From Flavobacteriales bacterium (GTDB lineage: Bacteria > Bacteroidota > Bacteroidia > Flavobacteriales_F > PHOS-HE28), in contig JADKJM010000007.1 in NCBI GenBank assembly GCA_016721005.1, positions 124,001-188,000 on the forward strand: a DNA stretch of 64,000 nucleotides, written 5' to 3'. The notes beneath the pieces are model-generated. The model was not told where the DNA came from. It saw only the letters and a list, made by a program, of their open reading frames with translations, and ran no database searches. This document shows positions 57,056 through 64,000 of this stretch, piece by piece. Position numbers and translations under genes: made by a program. Within the stretch, counting starts at the first letter, position 1. Each line of letters begins with the position of its first letter.

Positions 57056-57250
57056 GAGCGGGAGGTTGATGAATGCGGGCCTATGACGCACGGATCATCG
57101 GGCCTTACTTTGGGGGAAAGATGCGCCATGACCGCTGCCAGTAAGAAAGCGCTGCTCAAGAAACTGATCGAATCGGAACGGGAACCTGCGGTTCTTGATC
57201 TGGTGAACAATGGCTTGCAGCGCCGGACACGTGGGGTAGCCTTTCAAAGT
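57056..57250. repeat. 195-bp direct repeat, copy 2
   Basis: Second copy of the repeat at 56388-56582. It contains the same phosphatase-tail end (from GAGCGGGAGG to the stop at 57084-57086) and the first ~123 bases of the antitoxin gene. Sequence after 57250 is unrelated to the first copy. Confidence 0.85.
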
Positions 57251-57319
57251 ACCCGTTCACATCTCGAAATCTTTCAACAGCGACTAGGAAGGGCACAAAT
57301 GCACATACGTTTGCTGTGA
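57128..57319 (+). pseudogene. Truncated antitoxin copy
   Basis: From ATG 57128, the first 41 codons duplicate the antitoxin (MTAASKKALLKKLIESEREP, then VLDLVNNGLQRRTRGVAFQS). They then change to unrelated sequence ending HLEIFQQRLGRAQMHIRLL. The toxin-binding C-terminal half is gone, so it should not neutralise the toxin, but it might still occupy DNA or toxin sites if expressed. Confidence 0.7.
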
Positions 57320-57382
57320 CTGATAAGAAAAGCGCGCATGTAGCCAGCGTTATAACGCAGTGGGCGAAGCGGATTCTGCCAT

Positions 57383-57414
57383 CGAACGACCTTCAAACCT
57401 TTGAGGGTCGTTCG
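57383..57414. terminator. Strong hairpin, possible terminator
   Basis: CGAACGACCTTCAAA pairs with TTTGAGGGTCGTTCG around a 2-nt loop, a 15-bp stem with one wobble. A CATTTCT run follows on the plus strand. It lies between the toxin-antitoxin remnants and the minus-strand secreted-protein gene, so it could terminate both sides. Confidence 0.55.
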
Positions 57415-57462
57415 CATTTCTGACAATGTGATTGTCGCATGCCCCTGAAGCGTCGATTCAGT

Positions 57463-57984
57463 TCACCTAGGTCTCCAAGGTTTGCGCAGAATGCAGTCAG
57501 CAGCAATTCTTGCACCGCCTGAGTGTTTCGTTTTGCAGTCGCGCTCTATGTACCGATCCGATAGATACACTCGAAACCGAACTACCGGTAACTGAGCTAA
57601 CAACTCAATTTGTGCGATCGACACGTCGTAGTTGCACTCAAGAGTAGTTGTGCTGATCCCATTCACCGTGTTGAACTTGGCACTGGCAATCTCTACGCTT
57701 GGAAGTTTGACAATGCTATCATTCTCCAATTTCAACATGAGAAAATCTCCGTTACCCACGACCATCGCGGAAGTTCCACCCTGACCCAAAGTCAACTTCA
57801 CCAAGTACCGGTCGTCGATTTGTCGGAATGTTAGTGTCGCACCACCTTCCCATGCCGATTGAAGCTGTCCCCAAACTTCCGTGTTGTGTGCGCCGGTGAA
57901 TTCGTCCTTGGAATCCGCTAATAGATTGCATTGGCTGTGGGACGCAAGGCTGGCTAGCAGCGGGAGAAGCACTAGGATTCGCAT
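57463..57984 (-). CDS. Secreted protein of unknown function
   Basis: A 173-residue protein with a signal peptide (MRILVLLPLLASLASHSQC). The body is beta-rich (SAWEGGATLTFRQIDDRYLV, then DSIVKLPSVEIASAKFNTVN) with Cys residues late in the chain (IERDCKTKHSGGARIAADC). Lower GC than neighbours and no recognised family suggest transfer. It lies alone downstream of fabD on the same strand. Confidence 0.6.
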   Translation of the reverse strand: MRILVLLPLLASLASHSQCNLLADSKDEFTGAHNTEVWGQLQSAWEGGATLTFRQIDDRYLVKLTLGQGGTSAMVVGNGDFLMLKLENDSIVKLPSVEIASAKFNTVNGISTTTLECNYDVSIAQIELLAQLPVVRFRVYLSDRYIERDCKTKHSGGARIAADCILRKPWRPR

Positions 57985-58039
57985 CGGCTAAAGACTTTGG
58001 TTCTGGGCTATTGCTGGCGCAAGGTCAACCACAGGGCTA

Positions 58040-58915
58040 CTACCCCGCCACCGTTTCCACCTCCTTGCTCACCTTCTTGAAGAGGCCTTGCAGCACATTG
58101 CCGGGGCCTACTTCCACCACCTTGTTCGCGCCGTCGGTGAGCATGTTCTGCATGGTCTGCGTCCAGCGCACGGGCGCGGTGAGTTGCGCGATCAGGTTCG
58201 CTTTGATGCGAGCAGGTTCTGTATGCGGGCGGGCGTCCACGTTCTGGTAGATGGCGCAGCGGGGATTCACGATCGGTGTGAACTGGATCGCGGTAGCGAG
58301 CTCGGCACGCGCGGGTTCCATGAGCGGGCTGTGAAAGGCGCCACCGACCGGCAGCACCAACGCGCGTTTCGCACCGGCGGCTTTCAACGCTTCGCACGCG
58401 GCGTTCACCGCTTCCACGGTTCCGCTGATGACGAGTTGGCCGGGGCAGTTGTAGTTCGCAGGCACCACTACACCGGGGATGGTCTTGCAGATCTCCTCCA
58501 CCTTGCCGTCCTCCATGGCGAGGATCGCGGCCATGGTTCCTGGTTTCAGTTCGCAGGCCTTCTGCATCGCGTTCGCGCGCGCGGCCACGAGTTTCAAACC
58601 ATCCGCGAACTCCATCGCTCCAGCGGCTACCAGTGCGCTGAACTCACCAAGCGAATGACCGGCCGCCATGTTCGGTTTGAACGCGTCGCCCATCACCTTC
58701 GCCTTCACCACGCTGTGCAGGAAGATGGCGGGTTGCGTCACGTTGGTCTGTTTCAGATCGGCTTCGCTGCCGTTGAACATCACGTTCGTGAGGTTGAAGC
58801 CGAGCAGGTCGTTGGCGTGTTCGAACCAGATGCGCGCGTTGCTGTCGGCATCGTAGAGGTCCTTGCCCATGCCGGGGAACTGGCTGCCTTGTCCGGGGAA
58901 AACGTAAGCGGTCAT
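58040..58915 (-). CDS. fabD: Malonyl-CoA:ACP transacylase
   Basis: A 291-residue protein from MTAYVFPGQGSQFPGMGKDL; upstream codons to 58978 are translated repeat. Active-site motif AAGHSLGEFSALVAAG with the nucleophilic Ser, then the catalytic His in PVGGAFHSPLMEPA. It transfers malonyl from CoA to ACP for fatty acid synthesis. A hairpin repeat lies in its upstream region toward the BI-1 gene. Confidence 0.94.
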   Translation of the reverse strand: MTAYVFPGQGSQFPGMGKDLYDADSNARIWFEHANDLLGFNLTNVMFNGSEADLKQTNVTQPAIFLHSVVKAKVMGDAFKPNMAAGHSLGEFSALVAAGAMEFADGLKLVAARANAMQKACELKPGTMAAILAMEDGKVEEICKTIPGVVVPANYNCPGQLVISGTVEAVNAACEALKAAGAKRALVLPVGGAFHSPLMEPARAELATAIQFTPIVNPRCAIYQNVDARPHTEPARIKANLIAQLTAPVRWTQTMQNMLTDGANKVVEVGPGNVLQGLFKKVSKEVETVAG

Positions 58916-58922
58916 GGTGGGG

Positions 58923-58994
58923 CGTTGTTCGTTGTTCGTGTTGCTCGTTGTTCGTTCGGCCCCGCTCAACACGGACAACGACCAACGAACAACG
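58923..58994. repeat. Inverted repeat upstream of fabD
   Basis: CGTTGTTCGTTG (58923-58934) is the perfect reverse complement of CAACGAACAACG (58983-58994). The loop is itself built of GTTGTTCGT-like words. It occupies most of the 85-bp gap between fabD and the BI-1 gene. Confidence 0.7.
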
Positions 58995-59000
58995 TTCTAC

Positions 59001-59744
59001 TCAATCCCTCCTTCCGAAGAGGCGAAGGAGCATGAGGAAGAGGTTGATGAAATCGAGGTAGAGGCTGAGTGCGCCCATGAGCGCCATCTTCTGTGCGGTC
59101 TCCGTGCCGTTCACCACTTGCTCACCCATGCGCTTGAGCTTCTGCATGTCGTAGGCGGTGAGGCCGGTGAAGATGACGACGCCGAGGATGCTCACCACAT
59201 AGTCCATGGTGCTGCTGCCGATGAACATGTTGATCACCGAGGCGATGATGACCCCGATCAAGCCGATGAAGAGCAAGCTGCCCAACTTCGTCAGGTCGGT
59301 CTTGGTGGTATAGCCCGCGATCGCCATGATGGTGAAGATCCCCGCAGCCATGAAGAAGACCGAGAAGATGCTGCCCAGTTGGTAGATGATGAAGATGCTC
59401 GACAGGCTCATACCCGTGAGTGCGGAGTAGAGCAGAAAGACGCCGAGCATCACCGTGCTGCTGAGCCGCTCCACCATGCCGGCCATGACGAAGACCAGGA
59501 TCAAGGGTGCGAACATGACCACATAACCGAGGCCGGTGGGGTGGAAGCCAAGCCCATTCGCTCCGGGTACACGCAACCAGGCGCTCATGCCTTCATCGGT
59601 TCCGAACCACCAGGCCATAAGACCGCTGATGACCAAGGCCATCGCCATGTAGCTGAACACACTGCTGAGGAAGGTGCGTGTGCTGCTGGTGGCATCCGGG
59701 CCGTAGATCGTGGTGGGTTGTGTGGGGAATTGGTTCTGTTCCAT
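59001..59744 (-). CDS. Bax inhibitor-1 (TMBIM/YccA) family membrane protein
   Basis: A 247-residue protein from MEQNQFPTQPTTIYG; the longer frame is not used. Seven hydrophobic segments are evident, starting FLSSVFSYMAMALVISGLMA, then VVMFAPLILVFVMAGMVERL, SALTGMSLSSIFIIYQ, IGLIGVIIASVINMFIG and ending MALMGALSLYLDFINLFLML. The conserved ALxLYLDFINLFL end matches BI-1. In bacteria such proteins act as pH-sensitive calcium leaks. It lies downstream of folE on the same strand. Confidence 0.9.
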   Translation of the reverse strand: MEQNQFPTQPTTIYGPDATSSTRTFLSSVFSYMAMALVISGLMAWWFGTDEGMSAWLRVPGANGLGFHPTGLGYVVMFAPLILVFVMAGMVERLSSTVMLGVFLLYSALTGMSLSSIFIIYQLGSIFSVFFMAAGIFTIMAIAGYTTKTDLTKLGSLLFIGLIGVIIASVINMFIGSSTMDYVVSILGVVIFTGLTAYDMQKLKRMGEQVVNGTETAQKMALMGALSLYLDFINLFLMLLRLFGRRD

Positions 59745-59788
59745 GGTGTTGCGATGTGAAGATACCGAATGAGTGGAAGGACCCCGCT

Positions 59789-60451
59789 TCAGTGGAGCGT
59801 AGAGCTGATGAGCTTGAAGAACTCCTCGCGTGTGCGCGGGTCCTTGAGGAAGATGCCAGTGAAGGCGGATGTGGTGGTCACCGAGTTCTGCTTCTGGATA
59901 CCGCGCATCTGCATGCACAGGTGAGCGGCTTCGATCACCACAGCGACCCCCATCGGCTCCAGTGTATCGTGGATGCAATCGCGGATCTGCACGGTGAGGC
60001 GTTCCTGCACTTGCAAGCGCCGGGCGAAGGCATCCACCACACGGGGGATCTTGCTCAGGCCGGTGATGCGGCCGTTCGGTATGTAGGCCACGTGGGCCTT
60101 GCCGAAGAAGGGCAGCATGTGGTGCTCGCAGAGGCTGTACACCTCGATGTCCTTCACCACCACCATCTGGCTGTACTTCTCCTTGAAGAGCGCCTTGCGC
60201 AGGATCGCCGCCGGGTCGAGGTCGTAGCCATGGGTGAGGTATTGCATGGCCTTCGCCACGCGCTCGGGGGTCTTCTGCAGGCCTTCGCGCTTCGGGTCCT
60301 CGCCGATGGCCTTCAGGATGTCGGTATAGTGCGCACCTATACGAGAGACCAGTTTCGCGTCATACAGATCAACGCGGGAATAGCCCTCTCCATGCGGCTC
60401 GTGTTCGCCGCTCTCGGACGACTTCTTCTTCGGAGTGCGTTTACTGGCCAT
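59789..60451 (-). CDS. folE: GTP cyclohydrolase I
   Basis: A 220-residue protein. A lysine-rich N-terminus (MASKRTPKKKSSESGEHEPH) precedes the catalytic core: YSLCEHHMLPFFGKAHVAYI with the zinc Cys and His residues, GLSKIPRVVDAFARRLQVQE, and IEAAHLCMQMRGIQKQNSVT with the second zinc Cys. It converts GTP to dihydroneopterin triphosphate. The start overlaps the PTPS-like gene by 11 nt, so the two enzymes are co-expressed. Folate, queuosine or tetrahydrobiopterin could be the product. Confidence 0.94.
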   Translation of the reverse strand: MASKRTPKKKSSESGEHEPHGEGYSRVDLYDAKLVSRIGAHYTDILKAIGEDPKREGLQKTPERVAKAMQYLTHGYDLDPAAILRKALFKEKYSQMVVVKDIEVYSLCEHHMLPFFGKAHVAYIPNGRITGLSKIPRVVDAFARRLQVQERLTVQIRDCIHDTLEPMGVAVVIEAAHLCMQMRGIQKQNSVTTTSAFTGIFLKDPRTREEFFKLISSTLH

Positions 60452-60860
60452 GGTATTCCACGAAGTTGTTCTCGGTCTCCTGCACTTTCACGCAATGCAA
60501 CGCACAACCCAGCGCTTCGATCGGTCCAACCAACTGCTCCCAGATCGCGATGGCCAGGTTCTCCGTGGTGCTCATACGGCCTTTCATGAAGTCCACATCA
60601 AGGTCGATGTTCTTATGGTCTAATTTTCCGATCACTCGTTCCTGCATGATCGCACTCACTTTGCTGAGGTCCACCACGAAGCCGGTTCCGGGGCTGGGTT
60701 CACCCTTCACTGTTACCCACAGCTCGTAGTTGTGTCCGTGCCAATTCGGATTGGAACACTTGCCGAAGGTGGCAAGGTTCTTCTCCGCGCTCCATTCCGG
60801 GCGAGCCAGCTTATGCGCGGCGCTGAAGCGTTCGCGGCGGGTGATGTGGACAACGGGCAT
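60441..60860 (-). CDS. 6-pyruvoyl-tetrahydropterin synthase / 6-carboxy-tetrahydropterin synthase (QueD-like)
   Basis: A 139-residue protein from MPVVHITRRERFSAAHKLAR. The motif FGKCSNPNWHGHNYELWVTV has the catalytic Cys and zinc His residues. Then come KVSAIMQERVIGKLDHKNID with the catalytic Asp-His pair, and MSTTENLAIAIWEQL ending with ETENNFVEYHG. The KCxNPNxHGHNY context and the ending match animal-type PTPS more closely than E. coli QueD. It overlaps folE, suggesting shared pterin flux, but queuosine biosynthesis is also possible. Confidence 0.88.
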   Translation of the reverse strand: MPVVHITRRERFSAAHKLARPEWSAEKNLATFGKCSNPNWHGHNYELWVTVKGEPSPGTGFVVDLSKVSAIMQERVIGKLDHKNIDLDVDFMKGRMSTTENLAIAIWEQLVGPIEALGCALHCVKVQETENNFVEYHGQ

Positions 60861-60920
60861 GGATCCTGGTAAGGGAGTGCCAAGGTAACAAGGGTGAATG
60901 CAGGAGCAGGAAGAAGGGGC

Positions 60921-61032
60921 AGTTGGCAGGAGCAGGGGCAAGCGTTCGGGCTATGCAAGTTGTCGTCTCTCGTTCATTGAAGAGATCAGGCGAGCCTCTC
61001 GAGACGATCACTTGCTCCTGCTCCTGCCAACT
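60921..61032. repeat. Long inverted repeat, 22-bp stem
   Basis: Positions 60921-60942 (AGTTGGCAGGAGCAGGGGCA and two more bases) and 61011-61032 pair with one G-T wobble. An inner pair TCGTCTC (60963-60969) and GAGACGA (61001-61007) continues the stem. It lies between the divergent PTPS-like and FkbM genes and ends 12 nt before the latter's ATG. Confidence 0.75.
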
Positions 61033-61044
61033 ACCTTGGCGGCC

Positions 61045-61836
61045 ATGCTTCCTTCCTGGCTGGTACGCTACGCTCGTGCGCGCACTTGGCAACCGTTCCA
61101 CATCAAGATGCATCACCTCGCACAGATCGGGATGAACTACTGGGGTGGCGCAGAGGTGGGCGCCAGTGGAGAGCTGCATGCGTTGAAGCACGCAAGTGAA
61201 CTGCTCAAGCAGGAACCAAGCCCAGTGGTCTTCGATGTCGGAGCGAACAGCGGCGATTTCACACTAGCCGCCCTTGATGCTTTCGGGCCGAACGTGCGCA
61301 TTCATGCCTTCGAACCATCGAGCGTCGCCGCGCAATTATTCGAGCAGAAGGTCGATGTACCACTTCAGAGTGGCCAAGTGGGTTTGCGTCGCTTCGGGTT
61401 CAGTGATACAGCTGGAAGTGCTACCCTGCACTCCCCGACGAGCGGTAGCCCGATCGCGAGCCTACACCCGACCACCTTCGAGATCGATGGACGGGAACTG
61501 GTGCATGAATCCATCGAACTGCGCACGTTGGATGCGTTCTGTAGTGAGCACTCGATCGAGCGGATCCACTACTTGAAGGTGGACACCGAAGGCCATGAAT
61601 TCGCCGTGCTCTTGGGCGCCAAGCGGATGATCGGGGAAGGAAGGGTGAACATCATCCAGTTCGAGTTCGGCGAGTATCACATCGATTCGCGCGTGTTCTT
61701 CCGCGACCTGTTCCTGTTCCTGTCCCCGCAGTATCACATCCACCGGATCCTGCCGGGTGGCTTGTGGCCCTTGAAGGAATATCAACCGGAATTGGAGGTC
61801 TTCCGCACCGCGAATTACCTGGCCATCGCGAAGTGA
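61045..61836 (+). CDS. FkbM-family SAM-dependent methyltransferase
   Basis: A 263-residue protein from MLPSWLVRYARARTWQPFHI; the upstream frame is translated repeat. AdoMet-binding motif VVFDVGANSGDFTLAALDAF, then IHAFEPSSVAAQLFEQ, and the FkbM-typical YLKVDTEGHEFAVLLGAKRM and IQFEFGEYHIDS. Members O-methylate sugars or other small molecules, commonly in glycan clusters. It precedes hldD by 26 nt, so a role in LPS or other glycan modification is likely. Confidence 0.87.
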   Translation: MLPSWLVRYARARTWQPFHIKMHHLAQIGMNYWGGAEVGASGELHALKHASELLKQEPSPVVFDVGANSGDFTLAALDAFGPNVRIHAFEPSSVAAQLFEQKVDVPLQSGQVGLRRFGFSDTAGSATLHSPTSGSPIASLHPTTFEIDGRELVHESIELRTLDAFCSEHSIERIHYLKVDTEGHEFAVLLGAKRMIGEGRVNIIQFEFGEYHIDSRVFFRDLFLFLSPQYHIHRILPGGLWPLKEYQPELEVFRTANYLAIAK

Positions 61837-61862
61837 GATCTTTGGACCCGCAAACGAGGAGA

Positions 61863-62831
61863 ATGATCATCGTCACCGGAGCAGCAGGATTCATTGGTAG
61901 CGCCTTGGTAGGTGAGTTGCTCAGGCAGGGTTGGCAGGACATCGTGGCGGTGGATGATTTCTCGCGCGGTGATAAGGCCCCGAACCTGGCGGGCAAGAAG
62001 CTCACCGCTCGGGTGGAGCGCACGGAATTCTTCTCGTGGTTGGATGCGAACGAGAAGCTGGTCCAGTTCATCTTCCACTTGGGCGCACGTACGGATACCA
62101 CTGAATTCAACAAAGCCGTTTTCGATGAACTCAACGTGCGGTACAGTCAGCGCATGTGGGAGGCGTGTGTGAAGTATGGGATCCCGTTGGTGTACGCATC
62201 AAGCGCGGCGACTTACGGCGATGGTGCATTGGGCTATGGCGACGCGGACGATTCGCTGCCCGGACGGTTGGATCCGTTGAACCCGTACGGCGCGAGCAAG
62301 AACGAGTTCGACCGTTGGGCACTGGCGCAAGAGCGCAAACCCTACTTCTGGGCGGGGCTCAAGTTCTTCAATGTGTACGGCCCGAACGAATACCACAAGG
62401 GTCGCATGGCGAGTGTGGTCTTCCACGCCTTCAACCAGATCCAAGCACAGGGTACCATGCGCTTGTTCCGCAGCCACCGCCCCGACTACAAGGATGGCGA
62501 GCAGCTGCGCGATTTCGTTTACGTGAAGGATCTATGCGCTGTCTGCCTCTTTCTCATGGAGCACCGTAAGAACAGCGGGCTGTACAATCTGGGAAGTGGC
62601 AAGGCACGCACCTTCATCGATCTGGTACGCGCCACCTTCCAAGCGATGGATGTTCCGGAGAAGATCGCATTCATCGACACACCGGCGGACATTCGCGACA
62701 AGTACCAGTACTTCACGGAAGCGCCGATGGAGAAGCTGCGTGCGATCGGTTACGACAAGCCGTTCCACACGTTGGAGGAAGGCGTGACGGACTATGTGCA
62801 GAATTACCTCGCCCGGTCGAGTTACATGTGA
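61863..62831 (+). CDS. hldD: ADP-L-glycero-D-manno-heptose 6-epimerase
   Basis: A 322-residue SDR from MIIVTGAAGFIGSALVGELL. Family-specific blocks: HLGARTDTTEFNKAVFDELN, YASSAATYGDGALGYGDADD, LDPLNPYGASKNEFDRWAL (YxxxK), then KFFNVYGPNEYHKGRMASVV and FVYVKDLC. It converts ADP-D,D-heptose to the L,D form for the LPS inner core. Length matches the family. It is convergent with asnB with a 9-nt gap. Confidence 0.94.
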   Translation: MIIVTGAAGFIGSALVGELLRQGWQDIVAVDDFSRGDKAPNLAGKKLTARVERTEFFSWLDANEKLVQFIFHLGARTDTTEFNKAVFDELNVRYSQRMWEACVKYGIPLVYASSAATYGDGALGYGDADDSLPGRLDPLNPYGASKNEFDRWALAQERKPYFWAGLKFFNVYGPNEYHKGRMASVVFHAFNQIQAQGTMRLFRSHRPDYKDGEQLRDFVYVKDLCAVCLFLMEHRKNSGLYNLGSGKARTFIDLVRATFQAMDVPEKIAFIDTPADIRDKYQYFTEAPMEKLRAIGYDKPFHTLEEGVTDYVQNYLARSSYM

Positions 62832-62835
62832 ACCG

Positions 62836-62849
62836 CTCGCTTAAGCGAG
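62836..62849. terminator. Perfect palindrome at convergent gene ends
   Basis: CTCGCTTAAGCGAG is a perfect 14-bp palindrome between the hldD stop (62829-62831) and overlapping the asnB stop (62841-62843). It is short and without a poly-T run, so its role as a bidirectional terminator is only possible. Confidence 0.3.
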
Positions 62850-64000
62850 ATCGGCGCGGTGCTCTTTGTGCCAGAGTTGGAAGACGATCAACGTCCACAG
62901 CAACTTGCGGTGATTGGCCTTGCCGGACATGTGCTCCCGAACGATCCGGTCCACATAAGGGGCATTGAACAGCCCTTGCTCCGTGATCCGCTTGGATGCC
63001 AGCAATTCATCGCACAGCGGTCGCAACTCCTTCCGCAACCAATCACTGAGCGGGATACCGAAGCCTTTCTTCGGCCTGTCGATGATGGCATCCGGGATCT
63101 TGCCGCGCATCACTTTCTTCAACAGGTACTTGCCATTGAAGCCGCGTCGCTTCAAATTGTTCGGAAGGGAATTGATGAACTCCACCACCTCTACATCCAT
63201 GAAGGGTGCACGCACCTCAAGCGACGTGTACATGCTGGCGCGGTCCACTTTGAAGAGGATATCGTCGAGCAGGTACGTGCGCAGGAAGACATGGATGATC
63301 TCGTCCAACTTTGCGTTCGCCCACGGAGAGTCGCGCAAGAGGTCATCCACCGGTTCCAGCCCTGTGCGCTCTTGAAGCTGTTCGCGTACATGCGGCGTTA
63401 GCAACAATGCTTTCTCCTGCGGCGTGAAGCCACCCAGCCAACGCGTATGCACATGGTGCGCAGGGCCGCCGAAGCCGCGCAGGAACTGCTTCACCTTGAA
63501 ATCGAACGAGATGTTCCTGTCGCTTGCCGGGAGAAGCTCCGCCAAGCCTCGCAACGCACCGATCGCCGGGGTCGGCAAGGCGCTGAAGAACGCACGGAAG
63601 CGGTCCGCACCGAAGGTGGGATAACCCGCCAGCAACTCATCGCTTCCATCGCCGCCAAGCGCAACGGTCACATGCTTACGCGCGAAGCGACTGAGCAGGT
63701 GGGTCGGTATGAGCGAAGCATCGGCAAAGGGCTCATCGAGCTTGGCGTAGAGGTCGGGTATGAGGTCCAAGCTGTCCCGCTGTCGGAGCGTTTCCAGGTG
63801 ATGGTCGCTGCCGATGCGCTCGGCCACGGATCGTGCATGGGCGCTCTCGTCGTAGCTCGCTTCCTCGAACCCGATGCTGAAGGTCCGGATGCGCTGCGTG
63901 CTGCACTGTTGGGCGTAGTATGCCACGGCACTGCTGTCTATACCGCCACTGAGGAATACGCCCAAGGGGACATCGCTCATCAACCGGCGCTCGGTGGCCT
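62841..64000 (-). CDS. asnB: Asparagine synthetase (glutamine-hydrolysing), C-terminal part
   Basis: The frame is open to the window edge (TERRLMSDVPLGVFLSGGID), so only the synthetase domain (about 386 residues) is present; the N-terminal glutaminase domain lies outside. The PP-loop is VFLSGGIDSSAVAY. Later blocks are YDESAHARSVAERIGSDHHL, ALGGDGSDELLAGYPTFGAD, TYLLDDILFKVDRASMYTSL and LRKELRPLCDELLA. Beside FkbM and hldD genes, it may be an AsnB-like amidotransferase for glycan synthesis rather than for free asparagine. Confidence 0.92.
   Translation of the reverse strand, partial: ATERRLMSDVPLGVFLSGGIDSSAVAYYAQQCSTQRIRTFSIGFEEASYDESAHARSVAERIGSDHHLETLRQRDSLDLIPDLYAKLDEPFADASLIPTHLLSRFARKHVTVALGGDGSDELLAGYPTFGADRFRAFFSALPTPAIGALRGLAELLPASDRNISFDFKVKQFLRGFGGPAHHVHTRWLGGFTPQEKALLLTPHVREQLQERTGLEPVDDLLRDSPWANAKLDEIIHVFLRTYLLDDILFKVDRASMYTSLEVRAPFMDVEVVEFINSLPNNLKRRGFNGKYLLKKVMRGKIPDAIIDRPKKGFGIPLSDWLRKELRPLCDELLASKRITEQGLFNAPYVDRIVREHMSGKANHRKLLWTLIVFQLWHKEHRADLA

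Noticed and set aside
57463..57984. Third component of the nearby toxin-antitoxin system
   Set aside because: It is on the other strand, has a signal peptide, and is separated by a strong hairpin.

Overview
The window looks like a high-GC (roughly 57-58% by eye) member of the Bacteroidota, probably an uncultured Flavobacteriales-type lineage. The evidence is a TonB-plug protein next to an ECF sigma/anti-sigma pair, secreted proteins with type IX (T9SS) C-terminal sorting domains, a GldA-type ABC ATPase, a DUF4286 protein, a bL21 with a lysine/alanine-rich tail, and promoters of the form TTTG-N19-TAnnTTTG. Most starts lack an obvious Shine-Dalgarno. Neither genus nor species can be named from the sequence. 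I saw no rRNA, tRNA, CRISPR array, phage or transposase gene, but I could not run a covariance search for tRNAs.

Layout. 0-5 kb: the end of a TonB-plug protein, ECF sigma factor, membrane anti-sigma/TPR protein, an endo/exonuclease/phosphatase protein and a secreted M28 peptidase with a T9SS tail. 5.1-10.8 kb (minus): pyrimidine catabolism, namely preT, preA, a yeast FCY1-like cytosine deaminase and a CoA-acylating semialdehyde dehydrogenase, interrupted by hicBA and a low-GC membrane gene. 11.4-21.5 kb (minus): surface polysaccharide genes (PHP phosphatase, rmlB, WbpA/B/D/E-type genes for a diacetamido uronic acid, uxs, ugd), interrupted by a ParDE-like pair and a signal-less periplasmic-binding-like protein. 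21.6-31.3 kb: an outer-membrane protein, waaA, secreted proteins, a MazG-like protein, dtd, a P4-type acid phosphatase, rsgA, gldA. 31.3-48.7 kb: housekeeping (metK, rplU-rpmA, serS, a TPR operon with rsmA, mgtE, a dehydrogenase, glpQ-like, lysC, fbp), then an NCS1 nucleobase permease and corA. 48.9-55.6 kb: an ABC-permease/M1-aminopeptidase fusion, dihydropyrimidinase and beta-ureidopropionase. 55.6-57.5 kb: a repeat-rich decayed region with a 21-bp tandem array and a toxin-antitoxin pair in a 195-bp direct repeat. 58-64 kb: fabD, BI-1 family, folE and a PTPS-like gene, an FkbM methyltransferase, hldD and the C-terminal part of asnB.

How the genes fit together. The pyrimidine genes, although in three places, make a nearly continuous route: NCS1 uptake, cytosine to uracil, uracil to dihydrouracil (PreTA), ring opening (dihydropyrimidinase), N-carbamoyl-beta-alanine to beta-alanine, and malonate semialdehyde to an acyl-CoA (MmsA-type). 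Only the beta-alanine aminotransferase is not seen. The polysaccharide genes supply UDP-GlcA, UDP-Xyl, a dTDP-6-deoxy-4-keto-hexose and a UDP-diacetamido-uronate, and waaA and hldD serve the LPS core.

The most unusual signal is a set of long inverted repeats. A 600-bp cassette at 54133-54732 holds a GxxExxY (PD-(D/E)XK-like) gene between two nested pairs of inverted arms, and sits exactly between dihydropyrimidinase and beta-ureidopropionase. A gene-less copy of the same arms forms a 21-bp perfect hairpin at 6700-6791 in the other half of the same pathway, and a single arm supplies the stop codon of the NCS1 permease. Several other intergenic hairpins of unrelated sequence but similar build occur elsewhere, and two palindromes lie in frame inside mmsA and rmlB. 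This suggests a small nuclease-linked mobile element with non-autonomous derivatives; that reading is inference and testable.
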